From positions 5,146,001 through 5,210,000 of the forward strand of contig CAVNZM010000010.1 of NCBI GenBank assembly GCA_963693365.1: DNA of 64,000 nt, read 5' to 3'. A program made the position numbers and the translations under genes. Position 1 is the stretch's first letter. Each line of letters begins with the position of its first letter. The notes beneath the pieces were generated by a model. The model worked only from the letters and a program-made list of their open reading frames with translations, was not told the origin of the DNA and made no database searches. Below, in pieces: positions 1 to 19,480 of the stretch. The stretch is from Amoebidium appalachense (taxonomy: Eukaryota; Ichthyosporea).

Positions 1-163
1 CAAGAGCAATGTACCAGTGCCCTGTGTATGCATATATAATGCATATGCACCAATGAACTCTCTACTGCGACCACTCATCTAACTCGTTTGCAAGACATCA
101 GTGAATGGATACTTTTGTTGAGTTGTTCTCCGAATGCAAACCCAACATGCCATGTACGGCATG

Positions 164-196
<33 letters not shown>

Positions 197-347
197 TCAT
201 TTTCCCCACAACCACGTTTCCCCTTCCTCTTCTCTCCCCTCCCCCTCCCCCCCACCCACCCATCCAACAAATAAAAAAAAACACCATTACCGCCACCAAA
301 AAAAAAAAAAGAGGAAGAAAGAAAGCAAGAAAGAAACACATGCACAC

Positions 348-4780
<4,433 letters not shown>

Positions 4781-5572
4781 TCGTTCCTTCCTCCTTCACA
4801 ATACACTTACCCTTCCGTACCCCCCCCCCCTCCCCCCTCCACCCCCCTCATCACCACCACCACCACCCCCTCTCCCCTCCCTCTTCCTCCCCCCCCATTC
4901 CCCCTTTCCCACCGCCGCCCTCCCTGCTTTCCCCCGCCATTTGCACAATATTCTACCGAACCATACACCCACGTTTTCCCATCCAGTTATAAACACCCAT
5001 GCTGGCTTCAGCAGGGGTTTTCAAACCCCATCTCCTACAACAGAATGATTGCCTCAGACATTGCTTCAGTGAACTGCCTCCCCCCTCCCCCCTCTCCCCC
5101 TCATCCCCCCTGTCCCTCTTCCCCCCCCCCCAAAAAAAAAGAAAAAGAAAAAGAAAAACCACCACCACCACCACAAAAAAAAACCCCAGCCCATTCCCCC
5201 GTACCCCTCCCCCTTCTTCCCCCCCCCCCCCCCTCCCCGGCCCCCTTCCCCCCCAACACCCATACACACCCACACACATAAACAAAAACACCCACAAACA
5301 AGGAAGAAAACAAAATGAGCCCCGTAAACAACAAAACAAAACAAAACAAGCACCCACATTCATGCTCTTCTGGCTGCCCTTTGCACCCCATTTTTCTGAA
5401 GTCCTCCAAAAGTGGATTTCGGCGGCCGTAAGCAACACTTCTTCACTTTTGCTGCCCAAAGCCACCGCCAACCTCGGCCCCCCGGGACCTAAATCTGAAT
5501 AGAAGAAAATGGGGAAGAAAAGTACGGGGGATGGGGGCGGCGGCGGGGGGGGGGGGGGGGGGGGGGGGTTTG

Positions 5573-5660
5573 AATGCGGAACACGTTACGAAGTACGCAT
5601 ACACGAAGGACACATGCAAAGGCAAACATTCAAGTATGCAACCTCAGCCATGCGCACAGT
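5573..5660 (-). repeat. Dispersed C-run-associated repeat, copy 4 (inverted)
   Basis: About 90 bases that, reverse-complemented, match the copies near 60.5, 61.8 and 63.1 kb (CGCATGGCTGA, TGAATGTTTGCCTTTGCATG, GTTCCGCATTCAAA). The end with GCATTCAAA abuts a G-run on the + strand (C-run in element sense); the other end is cut by another G-run. Confidence 0.85.
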
Positions 5661-6046
5661 ATGGGGGGGGGGGGGGGGGGGGGGAGGGAGGTTGGAGGAA
5701 ACCGGCGAAGGGAGGGAGGGGGAGGAGGGGGGAAAGGGATAAGGGGGGGAGAGGGGAAGGGTTGGGGGAGCGAGGGGGAGGAGGGGAGCGGATAGGGGTA
5801 AGGGGGGCGGGCGCCGTGGGGGGGAGGGGGGGAACCGGGGGGGGGGGGGGGGGGGGGGTTGGTAGGGGGAGGTAAAGGGGTGAGAGGGAGTTCGGTGTTT
5901 GGATATGGTAGCTGGTTGAACCATGGTTTGAATTGGGACGGGGAGTACAGTTGTTGGGGGGGGGGGGGGGGGGGGGGGAGCATGTAAAAGGAAAGGGAGA
6001 GTGACGAGCAGGAGGGGGAGAGGGGCAGGGTTCCCAGCGGAAAGGA

Positions 6047-6080
<34 letters not shown>

Positions 6081-6445
6081 GGTACGGGTGCGAGGGGGTG
6101 GCGAGCGGAAAACGGGTTTGCAAAAAGTTGGTTGTTTTCACAGAGAATAGTGACAGAGGAACGTTTGGCACTGAAGTGTTTTCACAACAATTGTCTTAAG
6201 GAAAAGAGACGGTGCGAACGCAGAGCGGACTCATGGCCGAAGAGCTGGTTTCTTAAAAAGAAAATGGACTGACAATGAACGTACATAACCATGCGCATGT
6301 AGAAGTAAGGTTAAAAAACAACATGCGCTTATAAACATGGGCATTCGTGTCCGTATACCTGTGTTGGTGCGTGTGGGTATCGAGTTGATGGCGAGGGAAA
6401 GGAGCAGGGAGAAACGGTTCCCGGGGGAGAGAAGGGGCCGGGGGA

Positions 6446-6487
<42 letters not shown>

Positions 6488-6822
6488 CTACCATTGCTTG
6501 AGGTGCTTCGGAAAAGCTGACGGCTGACGAAGCCGTCAGATGAATGAGAGCAACCTGTCATCGAAACCCGTCTGTGTGGCCGAATTACTTAATCTCCGCA
6601 AGAGTGAAAGGTAAGGGCCACCAAAGAATGAATATTGAAGAGCACCCTGAATGGTATTGGAAGACAGAAGAACCTGAAAAGTATGTTGCTGTTGCTGAAA
6701 ACAGCGGTTCGTGCACGTACGTTGGGAAAGAAAATCATTACGTTGACTCCTTGCATGGTGTCCTCCCCCTTACCCCCCCCCCAACACAAACGCACACACA
6801 CACACATACACACACACACCAC

Positions 6823-7042
<220 letters not shown>

Positions 7043-8761
7043 CCACAAACGCAAACACACACACACACCTCCCCTCATACGAAAACCAGGGGGAAAAAAA
7101 AGAAACAAAGTTAACAACCTACAGAAAAGAAAACCGTGCCAAACCCACACGAAACATCCGATGGAGTGGCAGCAGAATTCAACTCACCTTTCAGGCACAT
7201 GCCCTTCGCGGCGTTTGCTTGCTTGGTTGCTTGAAGGTCTGGTGGCTCATGCCATCACACTCTCCGTTCTAATAAGTTCTCTACTTTTACGTGTGCGCTA
7301 ATGCTGTTCCATCATGAGAGCTATTCTCTTTCAAACAACATACAACCACTTCATATAACATTCACAACTTTAACACAACCAAAACCATTCTTTTGGTTAG
7401 CCCCTCCATGACAACACCTTCCTAGCCACCACATGAGCATGTAATTCGCAGTTCACAAAAAAACTTTGAAAACGAAAGACTGTGAGGAACTGTGGTGATA
7501 AAACTGCAAGCTCACAGCACGTGTGACGTCAATGGATCGGCAATGGATCTAGCGTTCACATTCCATAAAGTTTAGGCCGCCAATCACATGCAGGACGAGA
7601 AACTCCCCCTAGACATTAATCACCAGGGTGTGACATTGTGTTGCGGGTTACCAAGATGCAGCGGGTATTTGGTGAGCGACAAGGGCTCCTTGCTGGTTGT
7701 TTACATCAAACAATAAATAAAGCTTACATGTGAATGCTCTCAAGCTGCTCTTTTAAAGCTCTTTAAGCTAAACCACCTGGTTACAAAATAGTTGACAACA
7801 TTTGACTGCATTCAAGGCGCGGCTCATGCTTCCGGATAAGATGGCAGTTCGAATTTACGCTTTGGCTATCTCATGATTTGCCCATAGTACTGAGAAGAAA
7901 ATTTGAAATAATACATATTGTATTCGCACATGTATAGCGGGTCTCGTCTGAGTGACTTTCATGGGAAACATTTAATAACTTAATACATGGCTATTAAAAG
8001 TGCATTACAATTTTGGTTAAAGTTGATATGTATGCGTATCTTCTTTTTAACAGCTTATCCATGCAAATACATGTTGCATAGTCACTGACATGGCCGACTC
8101 ACATGATGCACACAGTGCCGCGTGCGGCTCAAATCTGAGGATCTACACCCACACATACCCAATCCAGCATGCCTCAATCCTCAGTGCTCTGCATGTATTT
8201 CTGCTCGACCGTTTGGTGCTTCATTCATCCTATAAAATGTTTATATGACTACAGTATACGCCCGGCCACAGAAACGTAGAGGCATGACTATGCCCATGAC
8301 TATGAGTGACTTGGCTCACGTGGCTCAGGCGGAGCCTCGCGGGCACGTTTTTGATTTTGATTGGTGCGTCGTTTTAAATTCGGAATCTCACAAACCTCGG
8401 GAGTCGAGAAATCCAGGCCAACTGGTACCCTTGCCTGACTTCAAGGTTTCAAGTGAACATCAATACTTCCATCATGATCATTATGTGGCCATGCCACAGA
8501 CTCACTATTAGAGTCTGTGCCTACTATATCATGATATGCTTATAATACTTTGAGCGCGTAGTAGTAATACCCAGAAGTGAAATGCTGCCGCAGTGCAAGT
8601 CAACTCTGAGTCATGAATTTTTTTTTGCCAAACTGGAACGGTGTGCCAGGTATTTCGTGTCATTTCGGGCTGACGAGAGTGTAGTTATGGTTGCCTCCGG
8701 TACCGCGAGAGGGTCACACGCAAAAGGGAGCCGTGGCCGGGGGCCCGAAGGGAAGGGAAAA

Positions 8762-8793
<32 letters not shown>

Positions 8794-9230
8794 AGGAATT
8801 GAAAGTATTGAATTATGGAGGTTTCAATGGCATGACCTGGGTTTGCTCTCTTTCTGATGGGTGGGCGAATTAGGCTGAAAAACATTCACAAAAGAAATAT
8901 GAATGCCACCATGATCCAGAAAAAAGAACACACCGGTATACAACACACACACAACAAAAATGTGGACCCCAGCCCCTTACTAGCGACGACCCACAGTCTA
9001 TTAAACACTTACGGAAATGGGTGTTTTAATTGGTCATACCATACACAAATACGAAATGCGTGTCTCGCTGAGGCCAGCCTTCAGTCAGTCGTCTTGGTAA
9101 AACGTCTCCTTGTTATTATGTATAAAGCCTAGACTTTCAAAACGGGCAAAAGAAGATAAAGCAACCTGGAAGCAAACACAAAATCTGATGTGCTGTGATG
9201 TAATTTTGGTTTGGTTCCTTATGTGCTCGT

Positions 9231-9643
9231 CTACTCGTCCTTCCAGTCCTTGGCAATCTTGATTGTGTACTCAAAGTCAAGGTGGCATTGGTCGTCGTCA
9301 TCAATGAACTGTGGGAGAAACATGTGTTATCATAAGTTGCTTGTTTGAAAGTAAACCGTGAAAGTGCATATGCTATGCATAAATATCCCCCCCCCACCCA
9401 CCCACCCACCCCCCACCCACCCACCCACCCCAAAAAAAAAAGACCCCCACACACCTACACCCACTCACCCACCTACCCACAACTTGACATACACGGCACC
9501 AAGTTAATTGACATGGTTATTAGGTGTTTGTGATCATCTGTGCCTGTGCACGCTGTATGATTCGTGCTGGTGTGTACGTGTGTGTGTGCGTGCGCGCACG
9601 CGAGCCTGTAAGACAGAGAGAGGGAGAGGGGGGGGGGGGGGGG

Positions 9644-9674
<31 letters not shown>

Positions 9675-9880
9675 ACAGGGCAAAGCAGATAGCATACACA
9701 GCGAAAAAAATGAAAGAGACGGAACCGGAGCAGAAAGCAGCATATAATGGGAAAGAAAAAGATTCTTGATGAAGAAATCCATGTGCTTTATGTAATGCTG
9801 GGCAAAGGTTATACTTGGTATAACCACACATGTGCGTGTATGCGTGTGTATGTGGTGTGTGTGTTCTTTTTTTTTTTTTT

Positions 9881-9933
<53 letters not shown>

Positions 9934-10024
9934 AATACAATAAAGAATAAAAACGAGAGAGTTAAAAGCAAAGCAGGCCAGAAGGACAGAGAAACACCGC
10001 CACGGGAAGGGCGGGCAGGCCCCC

Positions 10025-10057
<33 letters not shown>

Positions 10058-11478
10058 AGGGCAGGGCAGGGCATAGAACTAGAAACCCCAACCCAGAAGT
10101 GAATATGCATGTTCCTTCGCGTCCTACAGGAAAAAGGAAAACAAAAGCGAATCCATGTTTGGCTCGGGTGTATAAAAAAAAGGGAGGGGAAGGGGGAAGG
10201 GGGGGGGGGGGGGGGGGGGGGGGGGAGGTTACATATCGGTATTCGATGCCCTGTCGTATGCAAGGTGAGTTTGTTTATGCAGTGCGCCTGCACCTGATTA
10301 ACAAACCATGCATATAGCCAATATGAGCACTACTTACTCTTTCTAGTACATTAAACAAAAGGTTTATGCGACAAGGTAAAGCCAACCCACCTTCATGTGC
10401 GCCTTGTACTCGCCCCTTGCCAGCATGCCGGACGGTGCCTCCATGTACTCCCCGCCACCGATATCGAGGCTGCCGAACTCGGTTTTGGGTGGGTAGGACC
10501 CGAGCATCTCGGTCTCAGACTGCAACTTCTTGCCCATTTTTGACACTGTGCTCTGGATCTTCAACCCGGCAACCACCTGGTGCTGAACGCGGAAGTGCAC
10601 GCGGATCTTGTACTCGGCCCCCTCCTTGATGAGGAGCGGTGTGTCCTTTGCTTTCTTAATGTCCGCCTCCTGCTCCCAGCACGTGCAATCGTCAGTACCT
10701 TGGCTCCACATATCTCTCCCCCCCCCCCCCCCCCCCCTCCCCCCCCTCATTCATCCCACGCTCCCTTAAAAACACCCCTGCACATACACACGTGTACGCA
10801 CACCACGCAGAAACATTTTTTTCATTGAGCATTCAGCCAAGCATAATAATAAAACACACCTAATAATACAGGGCTACCAGGTGCTGGAACTGCCACAGAG
10901 GTGTCGTGTGTCCTACAGCAAGACTATAAAAGCTTAATAATGGGCATAAGAACCTAGAGTAAGCACACCAAAGACATGGTTGGTATATCTATTGCTAGAG
11001 ATAGAACACGATCAGCCTTTTAACCCTCCCCCCTCCCCCCCCCCCCCCCCTCCAGGGAAACATTTATCGAGGACCCAAGCCCCACACACTCACACACGCC
11101 AAGTTGAGCATGGCAACCAATGCTGCAGTAACTACAGAGAAGCAGGAAAGTTGAACGTTCATTCTCCATCCATCCCCCCCCCCCCCCCCCCCCCCTTCCC
11201 CTCCCCCAAACCACACACACGTGGGTGCGCGTGCAAAAATACGCTAGCATTTGTTTGGAGGATAACATACGTGTACTGGAAAAAGCCACAGATCCGTTCT
11301 TCACCCGTCATCGTCCAAACCCCATAGCCTCAATTCCTAACCACACCCGACTCAAAGATACATGCAACCATAAATTACACACAGACACACCAATTTAAAG
11401 GCAAAAAGCAACATTACAGAATACGAAATCCATAATACGACGGATGGCACACTGTCGAGTTGAAAACCCGTTGGAAGG

Positions 11479-11519
<41 letters not shown>

Positions 11520-12542
11520 GGGGGCAGTGAAGGAGCAAGCGGGAGGGAGGGAGGGAGGGAGGGAAAGAAAAAAGGGGGGAGGGTGGGGGAGGAGGAGAAG
11601 AGAGAAAAGAAGTAGGAGCATCTGTAGCGCTCAGAAGGAGAGGAGAGTAACCACAAAGAAAAGGGAAACCGCTGTGCAGATTACTGAGTACCGTGGTATG
11701 CACTACAAGGACACGGCACATGTGGGCTGGCATAGACACACGCGCACCGGAACAGTGAACAAAAGCATGCCGGAGTCCGAGGGGAGGGGGGGAGGGGAGA
11801 AGGAGGGGAGATCGCTATGACGGCATAGAGCGAAAAAGGTATGGCCGTGCACATGCAACGACACCAACAAAAACAATGCAGGGGGGGTAGGAGGGAGCTC
11901 GTGGGGGGGGGTTGGGGGGCTACACGGAGGGGAACGCAACAGACAACCGGAAAAACGAGAAAAAATAAACAATAAAAGGCGAGAAACATCAAAGAGATGC
12001 ACGAGCTATAGAAGGGAACACAAGTGTTCTGTGGGTGGATTGGACGGAAACCAAGAGAAGGCCGTAGTTTGGCAGGTATAAAAGGCCCCTTCCACAAAGA
12101 CACATAATAAACGAACAGATGAACATCATGCACAAGTAGCAGTGTAGGCCCTCACTCGACCCATGCACAAGCCAAAGGCCGTATCATTGAGTTGGTAAAA
12201 AAACGACACGCAGAAGGTGTTGGGGGCTAAGGGCGGCGACCAACCTAACGGGAGAGAAGTTGGACAAGAACGAAAAGAAGACAAATAGAGACGAAAAAAT
12301 GGGGGGAAACGAAGTAGATTTCCGGTTAGCCAGTAGCCATTAAGAGTAAAAAGCAAGCATACCGAGTCCAATGTCAATACAGCAGGCTGGTGGTCCTTGA
12401 AAACGATCTCAAGTTTGCTGATAACCACCCGCCTGGGGTCATCCTTAGGGGGAACATAGTCGGGGTCGATGCCGAGCGCCTTAAGGTAGGCAATCATAGC
12501 AGGGTCATTCTTCTCCTTCTCGAAAAACGTCTTTTCTGCCAT
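9231..12542 (-). CDS. Rho GDP-dissociation inhibitor (RhoGDI)
   Basis: Complete, three exons: 12363-12542, 10391-10669 and 9231-9308 (60, 93 and 25 codons plus TAG), 178 residues; both junctions are phase 0. RhoGDI binds prenylated Rho/Rac/Cdc42 in the GDP state, hides the lipid in an immunoglobulin-like pocket and keeps the GTPase cytosolic. Family landmarks: DPRRVVISKLEIVF (first beta strand of the Ig-like fold), LIKEGAEYKIRVHFRVQHQVV, GLKIQSTVSKMGKKL, MLGSYPPKTEFG, EAPSGMLARGEYKAHMKF and IDDDDQCHLDFEY, ending in AKDWKDE. The start ATG opens a short helical N-terminal arm (MAEKTFFEKE). The protein is somewhat shorter than animal and yeast members (about 200 residues), mainly at the N-terminus. 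The last intron splits the region between the conserved ARGEY and DDDD motifs. Introns of 1.1 and 1.7 kb carry C- and G-runs. An inverted CCAAT box lies about 130 bases upstream of the ATG. Confidence 0.93.
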
Positions 12543-13323
12543 TTTCTAATGTTTGTAAGGCACAACTCGACAAGTGACAAAAAACGAGCGAAAAAAGAAT
12601 GAGGGCCCTGAAACAGAGGCCGGCGGCAAAAACTTTATCATCCGTGCCCGTCTGACGCAACCTTTTTGATTGGATGAAAATGCAGCGCAAACAACGGGGG
12701 CAAAACCACAGTATCTGTGCCTGGCAAAAACTAATACAGAAATACTCTAAAGCTGTTAAAAAGCCAAATAAAAGTAAAGAAAAATTATAAATTTACGTTT
12801 AAAGTTATATCACTGCAAATTACTTCTATTTTTGTTGATATTTTAACGATTGTTTTGTCGCTGCAAAAAATGCGTATTCCTTTTGTCTTTACACGCTTTA
12901 TTGCAGTGTCAAGCAGCAGATGCTTTGAGAGCCAATCATCACAGCCCGCATTTTGAAGCCGTTCGACACGGCGGGCAAAAAAGTTGCGTACAGAAGGTGA
13001 CTGAGAGAAGGAGGAAATAAACAGAACATGCTTTTTTTTACGGATGATGAGTACGAATCCTGTGGCTCTGCGCCGTGACCTGTTGAATAAAATAGAGAAG
13101 CATTTTAGAGGTCTGTCATTTTTACTAAGGGCAAACATGAGGCTGGTAGTCGTTCACTGCAGCTGATGTAAGATCTTCAGGCCAGATCCGGCCTGTTTCT
13201 CAAGCCGTAGTCACTTCCACACGCACGGTTGAAGAGTTGGGGTAGCGTCCAAGCGGGGAGGGAACAGAACGGGATGTCGGCGGGAGGACGCAGGGGGGAG
13301 GGTGTGTTTGTCTGTGTGTGTGT

Positions 13324-13381
<58 letters not shown>

Positions 13382-14012
13382 CTGCTAAAGACCGTGTAGG
13401 CATAAATCATAGAGATTATGAATTCATGAAGCTTATCTCTGGCATCGCACAGCCTTCAATGGTGCCACGGAACGATTTCTCACCAAAAACATAGTCAAAG
13501 CAAAATCCCATTTTCAACTTAATAGATTTTTATTCGTTTTCCTCCTCAAGCTTTCTGCAATGCCAATGCCGTAAACCTGCTAGATATTTGTTGCCTTTGT
13601 CACCAACGAGGACCCTCGATCAGGATCACAGCTTACATGTGCAAGTTGCAGGAATACATAACATACACAGGCCCACTCGCTAAATGACTCTCGTGGCCAC
13701 AACAATTTCCTTTTCCTATTTCAGAATGAATGATATATACTTTATTGGACAGAGCCTTGACTTGAAATGTACATTATGCTTTATGAATGTCTTGTTGTGT
13801 GCTGCAGGAAAGGCAAAGGGATGGAAATTGCCAAAAGTCATGCCCATTCTCTCGTTTCCAGTTAAAGCAGTCCAGCAGTTACACCTGAGCAACTCTTCAC
13901 ACATAACTGCACATTCACATATGTTGTCAGGTTACCTAAACCTCTACACTGATGTCTTTCAGCAAGAATAGGAAACATACCCACATCCACCGCAAGTTCA
14001 CAAACACCGCAA
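12543..14012. other. Intergenic between RhoGDI start and glutaredoxin end
   Basis: AT-richer sequence with CCAATCA at 12933 and its inverse (GATTGG) at 12668, plausible RhoGDI promoter elements. A 117-codon ATG frame (12785-13138, -) has no recognisable motif and lies where the promoter is expected, so I do not call it a gene. A G(56) run is at 13326-13381. 13.4-14.0 kb is probably glutaredoxin 3' sequence; a 95-codon frame on + there is unsupported. Confidence 0.5.
13326..13381. repeat. G(56) homopolymer
   Basis: Fifty-six uninterrupted G, intergenic, flanked by TGTGTGTTT on the left. Confidence 0.95.
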
Positions 14013-14537
14013 TTATGCGTCCTGTGCATAGGCGTCGTAGAGGTCAATGTTGAGCTTCGCAGCCATGTGCTCAAGATAGGCACGGACTTTAGCTGGCCAC
14101 ACGAGCTCCTACACCCACACATGGTTAAAAATCATCTTTACAGCCCCTACCGTGCACCAAATAGCATAAAATGATAACATACAGAGCAAAGATCTTGTTT
14201 CTAACGAAAGGATCGACCTACCACTCGAAGTAGCGCTCAAGCACTTAACCAACTGGTAGGCTGATGAGTACGTGTTTGAAATTTTTTAACTAACTTCTGC
14301 CGCTGGCTGTTCACGAGCGGGTAGGCCAGGCCTTGATATAGATGGAGATCCCGAATAGAACAATACGACACCTACTTTAGGTGAACACTACTCACTTGGG
14401 CATGCGCATGTGTACGTTATACGTCTGTGTTTGTATAAATGTAGGTGTGCGTGTGTATGTATTTTGGGTGCGTAAATGTTTTTTCTTTGTCTTTTTTTTT
14501 TTTCTTTTTTCTTTTTTCTTTTTTTTTTCCTTTTTTT

Positions 14538-14591
<54 letters not shown>

Positions 14592-14652
14592 TTAGAGTGC
14601 GCTGCGGAGTACTACTGACGAAGTACACTGGGCGGTGGTGGCGGAGAGGGGG

Positions 14653-14683
<31 letters not shown>

Positions 14684-15265
14684 AGGGGGGGGGGGGAGGC
14701 GGGGAGTGTCCTAACGAAGGAGTGGCCACAAGACACCAACAGAGCGAGGGAGACGTAACAGGGCAAGGACACCTTGGTGCTCGCAAGAAAAACGTACCTT
14801 AATCAATGTCATTCCACGCAGACGCCCAAAAACGGCAATATCGTCTTCACTGACAAAATCCTCCTGTTCAAAGCAGGCAGTCAGCATAATAATAGCTACT
14901 GATATGGGCGGCGAAATGGGCGGCGTGGGGGGGAGAAGGAGGGGGAGAGGGGGGAGGGGGATGCTCGTGCGCTTTAAAGTGACGTGGTTGGGTTGTGTCT
15001 AACTGTTTTGATGGGCCATGTGGTGTCTTATGTGTGTGTGGAGGTGGGGGCCAAGGGGTAAAGTGGGAAGGCAGCAAGGCAGGCCTGCTGCCGAGGCACG
15101 GTCTAGAGTAAAACCTTGTACAGATACCGTCCGCGAATAAGAACCCCCCAAAATGTGGCCGGGGGGCGGAATCTTCAAAGAGTAAAATTGGTGCAAAACT
15201 TGTGCTAGTGCTATATGGAGGCATAGAAAGGCAGGTATGAGACTGTGTGTGTGTGTGTATGTGTG

Positions 15266-15300
<35 letters not shown>

Positions 15301-15781
15301 GAATGCACAATAGATTACAAAGTACACATTCACAACGGACACCACAATGCAGGTTGCAAACCGCGCACAAAGAGTATGCATAATAAACAGAGTCCATCCA
15401 CACGGGAGGGAGGACCCCGTCGTACTCAAGAGTACCCGAGGAGTGTGTGTGTGTGGGGGGGGGGGGGGGGGATAATGTGTGTGTGGGACATAGGAGGGAG
15501 GTGGGGGGAAAGGGGAGGGGGGGGAGAAGGGGGGGGGGGGAGGGAGATAATGTGTGTGTGGGACATAGGAGGGTGGTGGTGGTGGTAGGGGGGGGGGGGG
15601 GGGGGGGGGGAGGGGGGGGGAGGGGGGACGGGGGCATATATGACATACCCCATGAATGCCCTTCTCTGATTGAATGATGTTGCTTAGCTCCTCCATTCTG
15701 CAAATGGGAGCGGGCGGCGAGGGGAGGGAGGGGGGGGGGGGAAGGGGGGGTAAGTAGTGTGTGTGTCGTGCATCTGTGTGT

Positions 15782-15854
<73 letters not shown>

Positions 15855-16177
15855 CGCGCGTGTGTTTGGAGGGGAAGAAGGGGGGGGGGGGCACAACTAA
15901 TGAGTTTGCTTGCCAGGTCTCCCCTAATTTTTTTGTTTTTGTGCCGGTGTGTTCTTTTGTGTAGGTGTAGTAGAGTAGGAACGTCAGCATGCTTGGTACC
16001 AAAGAGGGGGGGGGGGGGGGGGGGGGACTCAGCATGTAGTGTAGAAATTCGGTGCAAACACCGTGTAGACGATTGTAAAAAATGAGAAATAACACGCTTG
16101 CGGAAAGGCACATAAAGGTGATCAGGTGTGTGTGTGGTGGTGGTGGTGGTGGTGGTGGTGGTGGTGGTGGTGGTGGT

Positions 16178-16208
<31 letters not shown>

Positions 16209-16321
16209 GCTCAAATGTGTCACATAGGGTCACCAAAATTCGTAACGAATCACAGCAGAAAACGGTATAACATGCAAAAACGAGTGCACAAACGAAATTT
16301 CAGCATGAGCAAATCCCGCCC

Positions 16322-16355
<34 letters not shown>

Positions 16356-17033
16356 TGCATAAGGGGGTCGGGATTTTGAAAATGGATACAACACAAAGGA
16401 AAATATCACCCCCAGGGGAGGAGGAGGAGGGGGGGGGGGGGGGGGGGGTGTTGTACTTCGGGTTGAGGTGTTCAAGCATTTCCAAAGTCTTTGCGAGTGC
16501 CTCGGCAAAAGAACACCCAATCACTGCTTCTTTCTTAGCGGTGAAGTATGCCTGTGATTATATTTATAACGTCACCATATCATTGGTTAGCTTTGGTTAG
16601 CAAAATGGTGAAACCATAGGAATGGTCATAGATGGGGTTTCTCGGTAAATGGTGTGAGGGCTGGGTGGGTGAGTCAAGAAAACATGGTGGATTCCAGAGT
16701 GTCAGTTGGCAGGAAATGAAAGGAGAGGAGGGGTGTCGGCCGGTAGGGAGGAAGGGGTGGAGGGGGTCTTTTCTTTTCTTCTCTTTCTTTTCCTGTTGGG
16801 GGAGGGAGGGGCGGGAAGGGGCGGGAAGGGGGGGGGGGGGGGGGGGGATTGAATATTGTGTGATCGATGGTCAAATTGCCACCCTTCTACATGCCCACTC
16901 ACCCACTCACTTTCCTGAGGATTTGGCTTCGCAGAAATGAAACCACACGCTCGCGGGGTGGGTAGCTAAAAGCATTGGAAAGTGGAACTCCACAAAAGAG
17001 GCACGCACACACAATCTGGGTGCCCCCCTCTTC

Positions 17034-17079
<46 letters not shown>

Positions 17080-17252
17080 ACACACACGCACACACCCTTC
17101 CCGTATCCAACCACCACCCATCCCTTACTTTTGGACTCCTTCTGACCTTCACTGATTACTTTCCCTCTTTCTACGCTAGAAGCCCCTCCCCCTCTCCTCA
17201 CCCCATCCCCCTCCCCCCCACCCTTCCCCCCCGACACACACACGCACGCACG

Positions 17253-17309
<57 letters not shown>

Positions 17310-17575
17310 GCGCGCGCGAAAAAAAAGGGGGGGGGGGAAGGGGGGGGGGAGAAAGGGAGGAAGGAAGAAGAAAAGAAACGCAAAGACAGGAAAAAAACTC
17401 TCATTCCCTATACTTCCCAATCACGTAAATCTTCTTCTCCTCTTCTAATTTCCCGTGTTGTAATTTTAATCTTTCGCTTATTTTCGGTTCTTCTTCTTTA
17501 TCATCATCCTTCCCCCCCCTTCCCCCCCCCCCCCCCCCCTCCCTTTTTTTTTTTTTTGACGGTGGTGGGTGGGTG

Positions 17576-17625
<50 letters not shown>

Positions 17626-18362
17626 TTACCTTTGAGGCATCATCCTCAAATTCGATCAACGGGGCACGGGCCCAACGGGGGAAAAGCAAAACTGTTGATG
17701 TTTAGCACATTGTCAGTACTTCTCTTGCAAAACTTTGGTTCAATAGGAATCCAGCTATACGTATTGTCATTCGTAAGAGTTTACAGGCATGCCAAAAGAA
17801 CTATTTTGCACGATCTGAGATGTTATAAAAACCAATATTTTGTAGGTACTATTTTAGATATGTAGCAAAACAGGGGCCACTTTGTAGCACAGGGGCCCCA
17901 CAGACTGATCTAGACTCCCAACTGTTCTTCGAAACAACTTGCAAACAAAGCGAGACACCGTGCATCCACTCACTTCTCAAAAGGGGGCTCGTCGATGAAA
18001 TCCAATCGGCAATGTCAGCCCGGCCTGATGCAGGCTGAACCATTCTTTCACCTGAAGGGGCCCATGAATGAGCATAAAAGATAAGCAGAAAGAAGGAATG
18101 AAGAAGGAAAAAAACGATCAGAAAACGCAACCAAAAGAACCGTTGTATAAGAGCACTGTGCACTTCCCTTCCTATCCCTCTCCTCCCCCCCTCCCTCCGT
18201 TCTTGCAATTCTCCATTCCCCAGTCCTTTCTCCCTTCCACCCCCTCCCCCCCCCCTCCTCCCCCTCCCTTTGTGACTCTCTCTGTCTCCTCCCCCTCTCC
18301 CCCCTGCCCCTCCCTGAGCCTGCCCCTCTCCATAGTTCCCCCTCTCCCTTTATCTCGCTTGT

Positions 18363-18406
<44 letters not shown>

Positions 18407-18707
18407 CCCCACACACACACACACACACACTCAACCCTTTCCCCCCAAACAATGATCATGAACAGGTAAGCAAGCAACCACCCGTCCCACCACGTCCTTC
18501 CCCTACCCGGACACTTACGAATATGCATTGTGCACTTGACTAAAAATGATTCAACACACACACACGTGTTCTATTCTCTTCTACACACACACGTGTTCTA
18601 TTCTCTTCTACTTTCTTCATACACCAATGCTCAATACCTCTCAATCCCTCCCAATTGCTCTTAGGACTTTTTGCCCAGTATTGTCTTCACCTTTTTCTTT
18701 TTTTTTT

Positions 18708-18738
<31 letters not shown>

Positions 18739-19437
18739 GAGGGGGGGGGGGGGGGGGGGGCACTGGGGGTATCCATCCCCCTGTCCTCGCCCCCTCGCCT
18801 CTTGCGCTCTCTCTCTTCCCCCCGTTCTCACCCCTTGCACCACTCCATAACCCACCAATTTCCTTGCCATATTTGCTACCCCCCCCCCCCCCCCCCTCTT
18901 CCCTCCCCCAAAAAAGCGCTCCGATTAAAGAGCACCCAAAACAACCACATCCTTATCCATCTACCCATGGATCATGCACGCGCACACACACCCGTGCATG
19001 CTTTTGTTTGTGCACACACATACGCACCGAAATTTGCATCCACCCAGCGCACAATGTCCATACTCTCCGCCATGGCCGTACCGTCGGGTTTCACCAAAAT
19101 CGGCACCATCTTCTTGCCTAAAATCAGATCGGAAAATCAATCAAATAGTTAATACTCGGTGTTTGAGGGCTTTTTTCCTTTTTGGTTTTATTTATTTATT
19201 TATTTATTTATTTTTTTTTTTTTTGGGGGGGGGGGGAGGGGGGGGGCAGGGGATTAGGGGTGAGAGAGGGAGGGGGTAGAACGGGTAAAGAGAGAAGGGG
19301 GGCGAGGGGCCGGGGGGGGGGGGGGGGGGGGGGGGGGGTAACTAAGAGCGGAATATTCTTACACGAAGCTGAAACAAAGCAAATGCACTGCAACGGTGCA
19401 CCCCCAATGGTGTGTGTGTGTGTTGTGTGTGTGTGTT

Positions 19438-19480
<43 letters not shown>

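Noticed and set aside
12785-13138. 117-codon ATG frame on the - strand upstream of RhoGDI
   Set aside because: AT-rich DNA, no motif, and it sits over the probable RhoGDI promoter.
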